Assembly (NCBI GenBank): GCA_964353355.1
Contig: CAYGVT010000057.1
Span: 1-22,468 of the forward strand
Direction of reading: 5' to 3'
Origin: CAYGVT01 sp964353355
Lineage (GTDB): Archaea; Thermoplasmatota; DTKX01; GCA-020343715
DNA: 22,468 nucleotides
The notes under the pieces are model-generated. The model was given only the letters and a program-made list of their open reading frames with translations, searched no databases and was not told the origin of the DNA. Below are positions 13,351 to 20,461 of the stretch, one piece after another (position 1 is the stretch's first letter; each line of letters begins with the position of its first letter). The translations under genes were made by a program, and so were the position numbers.

Positions 13351-16300
13351 CTACTCGGTCCCCGCCCTGCCCTCCGCGGCAGGTGCCGCCGCCGGTCTCT
13401 TCCCCAGCCGCATCAGCAGCAGCAGCACGATGATGGCCAGCACGATGACCACTACGACGAGCGCCATGTTGACCCTGCCCAGCCCCATCTGCTCGTCGCT
13501 GGCGGACTGCACCTCGCCCGTCAGCTCGGCCTGCGCCTGCGCAAGTTCGGTGTCGAGCCTGGTGATGTTCACGATGATGGCGTCCAGCTTGGCGAGGTCC
13601 TCGAGCGTGCGGTCTATCGTCTCGATGCGCGCGGTGGCGTTCGCCTCGAACTGGCGCACCGTCGCGGCCATCGCAGACATCCGCGCCGCGAGGGACTCGT
13701 CGTGGGCGGCCAGGTCCGCCGCGATGCCGTCGAGCGCGTCCCCGAGCTCGGAGAGCGTCGAGTTGTGCAGGGCCTCCATGAGCGTGGACATCGCCGCGAT
13801 GTCGTCCTGGGTCTGCTGCTCGGCCGTGGTGAGCTTCGTCTCAAGGAGCGCCAGCGCCACCATGACGTCCATGAGCTCGCCTGTGAGCTGCGCCCGCATC
13901 GCCTCCATGTCGTTGGCGAGGCCGGCGATGGACGCCGAGAGCGAGGCGTTCGAGGCCGCGAGCTCGCCGTCCAGCGCGTCGAGCGCGGTGCCGAGCCATG
14001 CCTCCATCGCATCCGCGTCCGCGAGCACGTCGGCGAAGCCCGTGGAGAGCTTCGTGGACAGCGAGCCGTCCAGGGCCGAGAGGCCGTCGTTGATACTCGT
14101 GACCGCCCCCGCGATGTCGCTGGAGAGCGAGGCGTTCACGCCCCGAAGGTCCCTGAGCACGTTGCCCTCCAGTGTGCCCATGCGCCCCTCGAGGGACGTC
14201 CGGGCGGACGCGAGGTCGGTCGAGAGGGTGGTGAGCAGGCCAGTGAGCGCGGTCCTGGTGTCGCGCACGTCGGTCCTCACCTGCCCGACCGCCGTCGAGA
14301 GGGAGGAGATGTCGCCGTCCAGGCCGCTGATGCCGGACAGGACGGAGTCCAGGTCGGCGAGGGCGGAGGCGAGGTCCCCGTCGATGCTGTCGAGCCGTGC
14401 CGTGATCGCGGTCGAGAGCTCCTCCGCGTCGAGCTTGCCGTCGCCGTCCGCGTCGGGGTCGGAGTTGTCGCCGATGCCGTCGCGGTCGGTGTCGGCCTGG
14501 TCCACGGGGTTGAGCGGGAAGGCGTCGCGCGAGTCGGGCACGCCGTCGCCGTCACGGTCGAGCCGCACCGCGTAGATGTCGTAGTGGCTGTTGCGAAGGT
14601 CGTCCCACACGACCCAGTCGCCCCAGATGTCGGGATGGAACTCGTATGTGCTCGCGCCGGAGAGGAACGTCTGCTCCATCGTCGGGATGTCGTAGAGCAC
14701 CACGTGGTACCCGAGGCTGCTGTCATCGCCCCACGCCACCTTGTCGCCGTAGATCGCGGGGGAGCTCTGGCTGTCGCCGTCCCGGTTGAGCCTCTTCATG
14801 TTCCATGTCCTGAGGTCCAGGAGGTAGATGTCGTAGTCCGCGCCGTTGAAGCTGCTCCAGGCGACCAGGTCACCATGGACGACGGGGTCGTACTGGGTGT
14901 TGTCCTGGTAGACCCGCTGCTCCGTCGCGGTGCTGATGGTGTAGACGAAGATGTCCACGTCCGTGACCCCCCGCGTGTCCATCCACACGATGCAATCCCC
15001 CCATATGTCGGCGTTGTACTGGGTCGCGGAGTCCGTGGTGATGCGCGTCTCGGTCGACGTGGAGAGGTCGTACATGTAGATGTCGCCGTTGCCATTCCGG
15101 TAGTCGGTCCAGACCACTCGGTTCTTGTAGATGTCGGGGTAGCTCTGCTCCGCCGTGCTCGTCGTGAGCTGGCGCTCCGTGCTTGTGGAGAGGTCGTACA
15201 TGTAGATGTCCCAGTTGCCGTTGCGGCCGTCCATCCAGACGATGATGTTCCCGTAGATCTTGGGCACGCCCTGCGTCGCGCCGTTGCTGGTGATCCTCCT
15301 CTCGACCATGGTCGTGAGGTTCGTCATGTATATGTCGTAGTTGCTGTTCCTATCGTCGTAGTACACCACGCGGTCCTCCCAGATCGACGGGTAGTACTGG
15401 TCGCGGGCGGCCGACGTGACCCTGACCTCCTTGCCGAGGGTGAGGCCCGTGTAGTCGTTCCCCTCCTCCTCGTCGGGCACGCCGTTGTTGTCGTCGTCAG
15501 GGTCGGCGACGTCCCCGACGCCGTCGCCGTCCGAGTCCCGATACTCGGCCCCGTCCCACGGGTACTCGTCCTTGGAGTCCGGCACGCCGTCGTCGTCGGC
15601 GTCGAGGATGCGCGTGTAGATGTCGTAGCCGCTCGTGGCCGTCCTAGAGTCCGACCAGGCCACCTTGTCGCCATAGACGCAGGGGGTGTTCTGCGTCCCG
15701 GGGTTGGTGCAGAGGCGCGCCTCCGTCCCGGTCTGCAGGTCGTACAGTGTCACGTCCTGGAACGCCCCGACCCGCAGGTCGGCGTACACGACGTTGTAGC
15801 TCCATATCCTCGGGCGGGTCTGGGCTCCGGCGTCGCTCGTGAGCTGCCACTCCGCCCCGCCTAGCTGGACGCAGTAGACGTCGTAGTTGCCGTTCCTGTC
15901 GTCCATGTAGACGATGGTCTGGCCCGAGATGTCAGGAATCTGCTGGTTGGCCGCCTGGTTGGTGATGCGCGTCTCGGAGGACGCGGAGATGTCGTACATG
16001 TAGACCTCCCGGTTGCCCCACCTCGCGTCCTCGTAGACGACCTTGTAGCCGTCTATCCTGGGGTTGTACTGGCCGTTCGGGTCGTTGGTCAGCCTGGTCT
16101 CTATCGAGGTGAAGAGGTTGTAGAGGTAGATGTCGGCGTTGCCGTTGCGGTAGTCCTCGTAGACCACGTAGCCCGAGGAGGTGTCCGGCATGATCTGGGC
16201 GCTCGCGTCCGTGGTGAGCCGCGTCTCGGTGGACGTGCCGAGGTTGTAGGAATAGATGTCCCAGTTGCCGTTCCTCGCGTCCTGCCAGACGATGAAGTCC

Positions 16301-16596
16301 CCGTACACGGCTGCGTACTGCTGGGCCGCGGCGTTGCTGGTGACCCTTGACATGTAATACGTCGAGAAGTCGTACAGGAAGACGTCGCTGTTGCCGTAGA
16401 GGTTGCTGTGGAACACGAGCCGGTCGCCATCGATGTCCGGGTAGACCTCGTTGGTCGACCAGCTGGTCAGCCGCCGCTCCATCATCGTGGCCGAGGCCTC
16501 CTCGGCGGGCCCCACGAGCCCGGCGATGGCGGCCGCGAGCAGGAGCCATACGGTCAAGACGGATAGCGCACGCCCCCTTTCGGAAATGTGATTCAT
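13351..16596 (-). CDS. Surface protein with two seven-repeat beta-propellers, Ca-binding repeats and coiled-coil stalk
   Basis: The 1081-residue product has a signal peptide (1-36, LSVLTVWLLLAAAIAGLVG). Residues 41-332 hold seven repeats of about 42 residues of the type TRLT..x..P.I.G..VVW.D.RNGN.DIYLYDL, a TolB/WD40-like pattern. Residues 333-380 are Asp-rich thrombospondin-type-3-like repeats (DADDDGVPDSKD, DSDGDGVGDVADPD). Residues 390-678 are a second set of seven such repeats, and 680-725 a second Asp-rich segment. Residues 730-1025 are an Ala/Ser/Leu-rich coiled coil, and 1043-1062 a membrane helix with a short tail. This is a lollipop-shaped cell-surface protein, probably a receptor, adhesin or S-layer partner; no catalytic site is seen. 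The ATG at 16596 is chosen for the signal peptide and a GGGGAGTGG SD upstream; the frame is open 71 codons further but lacks coding character. Confidence 0.92.
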   Translation of the reverse strand: MNHISERGRALSVLTVWLLLAAAIAGLVGPAEEASATMMERRLTSWSTNEVYPDIDGDRLVFHSNLYGNSDVFLYDFSTYYMSRVTSNAAAQQYAAVYGDFIVWQDARNGNWDIYSYNLGTSTETRLTTDASAQIMPDTSSGYVVYEDYRNGNADIYLYNLFTSIETRLTNDPNGQYNPRIDGYKVVYEDARWGNREVYMYDISASSETRITNQAANQQIPDISGQTIVYMDDRNGNYDVYCVQLGGAEWQLTSDAGAQTRPRIWSYNVVYADLRVGAFQDVTLYDLQTGTEARLCTNPGTQNTPCVYGDKVAWSDSRTATSGYDIYTRILDADDDGVPDSKDEYPWDGAEYRDSDGDGVGDVADPDDDNNGVPDEEEGNDYTGLTLGKEVRVTSAARDQYYPSIWEDRVVYYDDRNSNYDIYMTNLTTMVERRITSNGATQGVPKIYGNIIVWMDGRNGNWDIYMYDLSTSTERQLTTSTAEQSYPDIYKNRVVWTDYRNGNGDIYMYDLSTSTETRITTDSATQYNADIWGDCIVWMDTRGVTDVDIFVYTISTATEQRVYQDNTQYDPVVHGDLVAWSSFNGADYDIYLLDLRTWNMKRLNRDGDSQSSPAIYGDKVAWGDDSSLGYHVVLYDIPTMEQTFLSGASTYEFHPDIWGDWVVWDDLRNSHYDIYAVRLDRDGDGVPDSRDAFPLNPVDQADTDRDGIGDNSDPDADGDGKLDAEELSTAITARLDSIDGDLASALADLDSVLSGISGLDGDISSLSTAVGQVRTDVRDTRTALTGLLTTLSTDLASARTSLEGRMGTLEGNVLRDLRGVNASLSSDIAGAVTSINDGLSALDGSLSTKLSTGFADVLADADAMEAWLGTALDALDGELAASNASLSASIAGLANDMEAMRAQLTGELMDVMVALALLETKLTTAEQQTQDDIAAMSTLMEALHNSTLSELGDALDGIAADLAAHDESLAARMSAMAATVRQFEANATARIETIDRTLEDLAKLDAIIVNITRLDTELAQAQAELTGEVQSASDEQMGLGRVNMALVVVVIVLAIIVLLLLMRLGKRPAAAPAAEGRAGTE
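14557..16476 (-). repeat. Fourteen propeller repeats in two blocks of seven
   Basis: Block one covers 16476-15601 and block two 15429-14557, separated by the Asp-rich linker. Repeats 2-3 of block two share YMYDLSTSTE almost exactly, suggesting recent duplication or gene conversion there. Repeats 5-7 in each block are more divergent. Seven repeats are the right number to close one propeller in each block. Confidence 0.8.
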
Positions 16597-16733
16597 CCTT
16601 CCACTCCCCTGTGTGCCTTTTGTTGCCGACTGTCCCGTGACGGTCGTCGCGGTTCCCATCGGCGCCCCAATGCACTGTGTGGGTCTCATGCAGGCATCGT
16701 ACGGCGCCTGCGTGGTGCCCTGGACACTATACC

Positions 16734-16753
16734 ATCGAGTCTCGATAAATCCT
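16734..16753 (-). promoter_or_regulatory. TATA box and adjoining palindrome for the propeller surface protein
   Basis: On the minus strand AGGATTTATC (16744-16753) resembles a TATA box. It overlaps a perfect palindrome, ATCGAGTCTCGAT (16734-16746), on its downstream side, where a repressor would block TBP/TFB or polymerase. Transcription would start near 16722, giving a leader of about 125 bases with a 6-bp GCAGGC/GCCTGC stem near its 5' end. This gene, unlike several neighbours, is not leaderless. Confidence 0.45.
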
Positions 16754-16769
16754 TTCTGGTCGCGCAGAC

Positions 16770-16785
16770 GCACCTCCTGAGGTGC
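16770..16785. promoter_or_regulatory. Perfect 16-bp palindrome in the divergent promoter region
   Basis: GCACCTCCTGAGGTGC has 7-bp arms around a CT centre. It lies between the minus-strand TATA box (16744-16753) and the plus-strand TATA box (16826-16833), a suitable place for a dimeric regulator acting on both genes. A third palindrome, TGGCCATGGCCA, is at 16797-16808. Confidence 0.4.
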
Positions 16786-16825
16786 CGGCCCGGGGCTGGC
16801 CATGGCCACGCCCTACCTCATATGG

Positions 16826-16833
16826 TTTATCTA
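16826..16833 (+). promoter_or_regulatory. TATA box for the MBL-fold gene (leaderless mRNA)
   Basis: TTTATCTA is centred 29 bases before ATG 16859, so the transcript should begin at or just before the start codon. No SD is seen. This decides the start in favour of 16859 over the upstream in-frame ATG 16802, which lies before the TATA box. Confidence 0.55.
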
Positions 16834-16858
16834 CGGCCATCCCTATCCCCCCATCCAG

Positions 16859-17767
16859 ATGACCCAGCTGTGGCTGCTCGGCACCGGCGGTGGTCGGTTC
16901 GCCACCATCTTCCAGGAGAGGGCGACCGGGGGCGTCTACCTCAATGACGGGGTGCGCATCCACATCGACCCTGGGCCGGGCTCGCTCGTGCAGATGCGGC
17001 GCGCGCGGCTCGACCCGACCAAGACGGACGCGGTGCTCGTGTCCCACTGCCACCCCGACCACTACACCGACGCCGAGATCCTGATCGAGGCCATGACCAA
17101 CGGGGCCAAGGTCAAGAGGGGGACGCTCGCGGGCGCCCGGTCCGTCATCGAGGGCTCGGACGGGTTCGGCCCGGCGGTCTCGGCCTACCACCGGTCCAAG
17201 GTGGGCACGGTGCTGCCCCTCCAGCCCGGCGACCGGTTCCCCGTGGGCGACGTCGAGGTCGTGACGACGCCCGCCTCGCACTCCGACCCCACGACCGTGG
17301 GCTTCCGCATCCGCACCTCCCGCGGCGAGGTGGGCTACGTGCCCGACACCGCCCTGGCCGACAGCGTCGTTGAGGCCAACAAGGGCGTCCGCGTGCTCAT
17401 CGTGCCCCTCACGCGCCCGCTGCGCGCGCGCATCGACCACCACCTGTGCACCGAGGACGCGGCCGAGCTGGTGGCCGGGGTGGCGCCCGAGGTGGCGGTG
17501 CTCAACCACTTCGGCCTCAAGATCCTGCGCGAGGACCCCGAGGTCCAGGCGCAGTACATAGAGAAGCGGTCGGGCGTCCGCACCATCGTGGGCGAGGACC
17601 TGATGCAGCTTACCATGGGCGAGCACGTCTCCGCGTACCACCACCACGGGGGCAGGCGGGGCCGCCACCATGGCGGACAGGGGCACCATCACGGCCCTCC
17701 CCCCCACGACCTAGAGGGGGACCCCCCATCGCCACCGTCCCAGGGAGCCCCCCCGCCCCAGGCCTGA
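16859..17767 (+). CDS. MBL-fold metal-dependent hydrolase with histidine-rich C-terminal tail
   Basis: The 302-residue product is a metallo-beta-lactamase-fold hydrolase. The first metal motif is His63, His65, Asp67 and His68 in VSHCHPDHYTD. Further ligands are probably His141 (TPASHSDPTTVGF), Asp163 (GYVPDTAL) and His217 (AVLNHFGLKI). The N-terminal LWLLGTGGGRFATIFQ and IHIDPGPGS are typical of the small COG1234/COG1235-like group, which includes phosphodiesterases and RNase Z relatives; the substrate is unknown. The tail from residue 256 holds clusters HHHGGRRGRHH and GHHHGPPPHD, then a proline-rich end. Such tails in other proteins bind Ni or Zn and may load or store metal. The tail is outside the catalytic fold. 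The gene is divergent from the propeller gene. Confidence 0.9.
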   Translation: MTQLWLLGTGGGRFATIFQERATGGVYLNDGVRIHIDPGPGSLVQMRRARLDPTKTDAVLVSHCHPDHYTDAEILIEAMTNGAKVKRGTLAGARSVIEGSDGFGPAVSAYHRSKVGTVLPLQPGDRFPVGDVEVVTTPASHSDPTTVGFRIRTSRGEVGYVPDTALADSVVEANKGVRVLIVPLTRPLRARIDHHLCTEDAAELVAGVAPEVAVLNHFGLKILREDPEVQAQYIEKRSGVRTIVGEDLMQLTMGEHVSAYHHHGGRRGRHHGGQGHHHGPPPHDLEGDPPSPPSQGAPPPQA

Positions 17768-17786
17768 GGGCCTCCCCACAGGGCCC
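17768..17786 (+). terminator. Possible terminator hairpin after the MBL gene
   Basis: GGGCC (17768-17772) and GGCCC (17782-17786) form a short GC stem right at the MBL stop codon. No T-run follows until TTTTCTA at 17811, which I take as the next promoter. Support is weak. Confidence 0.25.
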
Positions 17787-17808
17787 GTCCAGTCACCCCT
17801 GGGCCAAG

Positions 17809-17816
17809 CCTTTTCT
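17809..17816 (+). promoter_or_regulatory. Probable TATA box for the FAD oxidase/iron-sulfur operon
   Basis: CTTTTCTA is the only AT-rich element in the 74-base gap. It is centred 29-30 bases before GTG 17842, giving a leaderless transcript starting near the first GTG. The match to TATA consensus is modest. Confidence 0.4.
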
Positions 17817-17841
17817 ACCGCCCGGGCGATACGCCGGCCCG

Positions 17842-19341
17842 GTGGCCCCGGTGACCTACATCGACGAGCTTCGCGCCGCCCTCGGGAAGGACAAGGTCCT
17901 CGACTCCGACTTCGACACCTTCTCGTACTCGTCGGACTTCTCGCCCATGGGCCCGGGCGAGGAGGTCCTGCCCGAGGTGGTCGTGCTGCCGCGCACGACC
18001 GAGGACGTCCTCGAGGTCGTCAAGGTCGCGCGCGCCCACGGCGTGCCCATCACACCGGTCGGGGGCATGACCGGGATGGCAGGCGGGGCGCTCGCCATCC
18101 GCGGGGGCATCCTGCTCGCGACGCACGCGATGGGCAGGGTCCTCGAGGTCGACGTCGCCAACCAGACCGTGCGAGTCCAGGCGGGCTGCACCCTCCAAAG
18201 GGTCAACGACGCGCTCGCGCCCCACGGATTGTGGATGCCCCACCTGCCCGAGTCCAAGTGGTCGTGCACGGTGGGCGCCTCCATCGCGTCCGACAACGAT
18301 TCCACGTTCGGCATGAGGCACGGCAAGATACTCCAGCCGCTGCTCTCGGTCCAGGTCGTGGACGGCAACGGCCGGGTGGTCGAGTTCGGCCACCGCAAGA
18401 CCCGGTTCACGTCGTCCGGCTACAAGCTCAAGGACCTGTTCGTGGGCGCCGAGGGCACCCTCGGCGTCGTGACCGAGGCCACGCTCAAGGTCGAGCCCTT
18501 GCCGCCGTACCGGCGCGTCGAGATGATCGTGATGCCCTCGCTCACCAAGGCGGTCGACCTCATCACGCACTGCCTGCGCTCGGGCATCTCCCTCGAGGCG
18601 GCCCACATCAACTGCCGCCACAGGCTCAAGTTCTACACGCACGCCTACGTGGTCAAGCACGGCAAGGAGCCCGAGATACCCGCCTGGGCGGGGGGGCTCC
18701 TCGCCTTCGCGGTCGCGGGCGTGCGCGAGGTCGTGGACCCCCAGGTCGACTGGGTCATCCGGCAGGCCGAGGCATCCTTCGGCGGTCAGCAGGTGCGCGA
18801 GCGCGACATCGTCGACAGCTGGTGGACGTCCAAGCACACGCTCGAGTTCGAGCCGTTCAAGCAGAAGTGGCCCGCGACGCAGGGCGAGAAGATGTTCGGA
18901 GCGGCCGACGTCGGCGTGCCCATGGGCGTGCTGGAGAGGTTCTACGAGGAGGGGTTCATGGCGCTGCTCAAGGAGCACCGGCTGCAGGTGCTGGGCATGA
19001 ACGCCTACCTCGAGCACCCGAACTCCGTGGGCTTCTCCCTGTCGTGCGCGGTGTTCGTGGACTACCACGACCAGGACGAGGTCGACCGCTACCGCGCCTT
19101 CATCCTGGCCATGGCGCGCAAGGCCGTGGAGCTCGGCGGGACGTGCACGACTTACATGTCCGACACCTACTTGAAGATCCCCGTCATGCGAGAGGAGGCG
19201 GGGGGGGCGCTCGAGTACTACAGGCGCGTCAAGGACGTGTTCGACCCGCAGAACATCATGAACCCCGGCAAGAAGTGGGAACATCCGACGACGAGGGAGG
19301 ACGGGACGGAGACCCGCAAGGGGGGTGCGCGCCATGGCTGA
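17842..19341 (+). CDS. GlcD-like FAD-binding oxidase (D-lactate/glycolate-type dehydrogenase)
   Basis: The 499-residue product belongs to the FAD-linked oxidase family (PCMH-type FAD domain plus FAD-oxidase C-terminal domain). Residues 43-220 hold the FAD domain: LPEVVVLPRTTEDVLEVV, then PVGGMTGMAGGALAIRGG (the usual pyrophosphate loop is GGGTGxxGG, so Met replaces Gly), CTVGASIASDNDSTFGMRHG, and GAEGTLGVVTEATLKV. The C-terminal domain ends VFDPQNIMNPGKKW, a family signature. It oxidises a 2-hydroxyacid or related compound; the substrate cannot be read from sequence. The next gene overlaps by 8 bases and encodes a CCG iron-sulfur protein, a GlcD-GlcF pairing that passes electrons to quinone or another carrier. 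GTG 17842 fits the TATA distance; GTG 17851 is an alternative. A GlcE-like subunit is not seen. Confidence 0.92.
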   Translation: MAPVTYIDELRAALGKDKVLDSDFDTFSYSSDFSPMGPGEEVLPEVVVLPRTTEDVLEVVKVARAHGVPITPVGGMTGMAGGALAIRGGILLATHAMGRVLEVDVANQTVRVQAGCTLQRVNDALAPHGLWMPHLPESKWSCTVGASIASDNDSTFGMRHGKILQPLLSVQVVDGNGRVVEFGHRKTRFTSSGYKLKDLFVGAEGTLGVVTEATLKVEPLPPYRRVEMIVMPSLTKAVDLITHCLRSGISLEAAHINCRHRLKFYTHAYVVKHGKEPEIPAWAGGLLAFAVAGVREVVDPQVDWVIRQAEASFGGQQVRERDIVDSWWTSKHTLEFEPFKQKWPATQGEKMFGAADVGVPMGVLERFYEEGFMALLKEHRLQVLGMNAYLEHPNSVGFSLSCAVFVDYHDQDEVDRYRAFILAMARKAVELGGTCTTYMSDTYLKIPVMREEAGGALEYYRRVKDVFDPQNIMNPGKKWEHPTTREDGTETRKGGARHG

Positions 19342-20419
19342 GGGCGCGACGCCGGCCGAGAAGAAGCGCCGCATCGGCGAGGGCAAGCTCAGGGACGAGG
19401 TCACGACGTGCTACGCGGCCTCGTGCGGCATGTGCCGGCGCAACTGCCCCATCTACAACGTCACCGGGCGCATGGTGCACTCCTCCACGGGCAAGAACAG
19501 GGTCATCAGGGGCTACATGGAGGGCAAGGTCGCCCCGTCCAAGGAGCTCGTGGAGGCCGTGTTCACTTGCACGCTGTGCGGCAACTGCGACGTGATGTGC
19601 GCGGTGCCCAACACGGAGCACTTCATCGCCCTGCGCCAGGAGCTGGTGGAGAAGGGCTTCCTGGTCAAGAACCTGGACGAGGTCTCGAAGAACGTCGAGC
19701 GCACCGGGAGCATCTACGCGCAGCCCATGGCCGAGCCCCGCCCTGGCAAGGTGACCGTCTACGCGGGGTGCCGCTGGGGATACCGCGCGAACATGCTCAA
19801 GCGCATCTTGCAGGTGCTCGAGGTGGCCGGGTTCGAGCCGCGCATCCTCGACGAGGTGTGCTGCGGCTACCCGCTGCGCGTGTTCGGGTTCAAGGAGCGC
19901 TACGAGCGTCACAAGCGGCTCGTCATCGAGCGCCTCGGCGAGGAGGAGGAGGTGCTCACGCTGTGCCCGACCTGCTCGGTCGAGCTCGCGGAGGAGTGCG
20001 AGTTGCCCGCGCGGCACGCGCTCCAGGCCCTCGCGGAGCGCGTCGAGGGGCTCGTGGTCAAGCACCCCCTCGACGCGACGGTGACCTACCACGACCCCTG
20101 CCACAACGCGAGGTACATGGGCGTGGTGGAGGAGCCGCGCGCGCTGCTCAGGCACATAGGCGCTCGCATCGTCGAGATGCCGGCCCACGGGGCGCACACC
20201 ACGTGCTGCGGCGGGGGAGGCGGGCTCGCGTCCATGCGCTCGGACCTGTCGATGGAGGTCGCCAAGGCGCGAGTCCAGGAGGCGGTCGCCACCGGGGCCG
20301 AGTACCTCGCCACGGACTGCCCGACGTGCTTCTCCAACCTCAAGGAGGCCGCGCAGGAGCTGGAGGCGCCCATCAAGGTCAGCCTCGTGTGGGAGCTGCT
20401 GCTCAAGGCGCTCAAGTGA
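19334..20419 (+). CDS. GlcF/HdrD-like iron-sulfur protein with two CCG domains
   Basis: The 361-residue product has two 4Fe-4S motifs at the N-terminus: Cys26, 31, 34, 38 (CYAASCGMCRRNCP) and Cys79, 82, 85, 89 (CTLCGNCDVMC). The first has four residues between the first two cysteines instead of the usual two. Two CCG domains follow: Cys146, Cys176-177, Cys211/214 and Cys256, Cys291-292, Cys329/332. CCG domains hold the special cluster of heterodisulfide reductase B/D subunits and also occur in GlcF, LutA and GlpC. With the FAD oxidase just upstream, the pair is most simply a soluble or membrane-associated 2-hydroxyacid dehydrogenase. No membrane helix is present, so a separate electron acceptor is needed. 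ATG 19334 has AAGGGGGGTG 6 bases upstream; GTG 19325 is also in frame. Confidence 0.92.
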   Translation: MAEGATPAEKKRRIGEGKLRDEVTTCYAASCGMCRRNCPIYNVTGRMVHSSTGKNRVIRGYMEGKVAPSKELVEAVFTCTLCGNCDVMCAVPNTEHFIALRQELVEKGFLVKNLDEVSKNVERTGSIYAQPMAEPRPGKVTVYAGCRWGYRANMLKRILQVLEVAGFEPRILDEVCCGYPLRVFGFKERYERHKRLVIERLGEEEEVLTLCPTCSVELAEECELPARHALQALAERVEGLVVKHPLDATVTYHDPCHNARYMGVVEEPRALLRHIGARIVEMPAHGAHTTCCGGGGGLASMRSDLSMEVAKARVQEAVATGAEYLATDCPTCFSNLKEAAQELEAPIKVSLVWELLLKALK

Positions 20420-20430
20420 TGGCAGATAGG

Positions 20431-20438
20431 ATTTAATC
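20431..20438 (+). promoter_or_regulatory. TATA box for the zinc-ribbon Yip1 gene (leaderless mRNA)
   Basis: ATTTAATC is centred 27 bases before ATG 20462, the classic distance to a transcription start. It lies 12 bases past the stop of the iron-sulfur gene, so the Yip1 gene probably has its own promoter. No SD is present. Confidence 0.6.
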
Positions 20439-20461
20439 CCACGCCTGCCAATACACAAGCC

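Noticed and set aside
13702..15864. 720-residue plus-strand frame opposite the propeller gene
   Set aside because: It mirrors the propeller repeats and has no domain, promoter or SD of its own.
16597..16809. 71-codon N-terminal extension of the propeller protein
   Set aside because: It lies before the signal peptide, crosses the presumed TATA box and palindromes, and lacks coding character.
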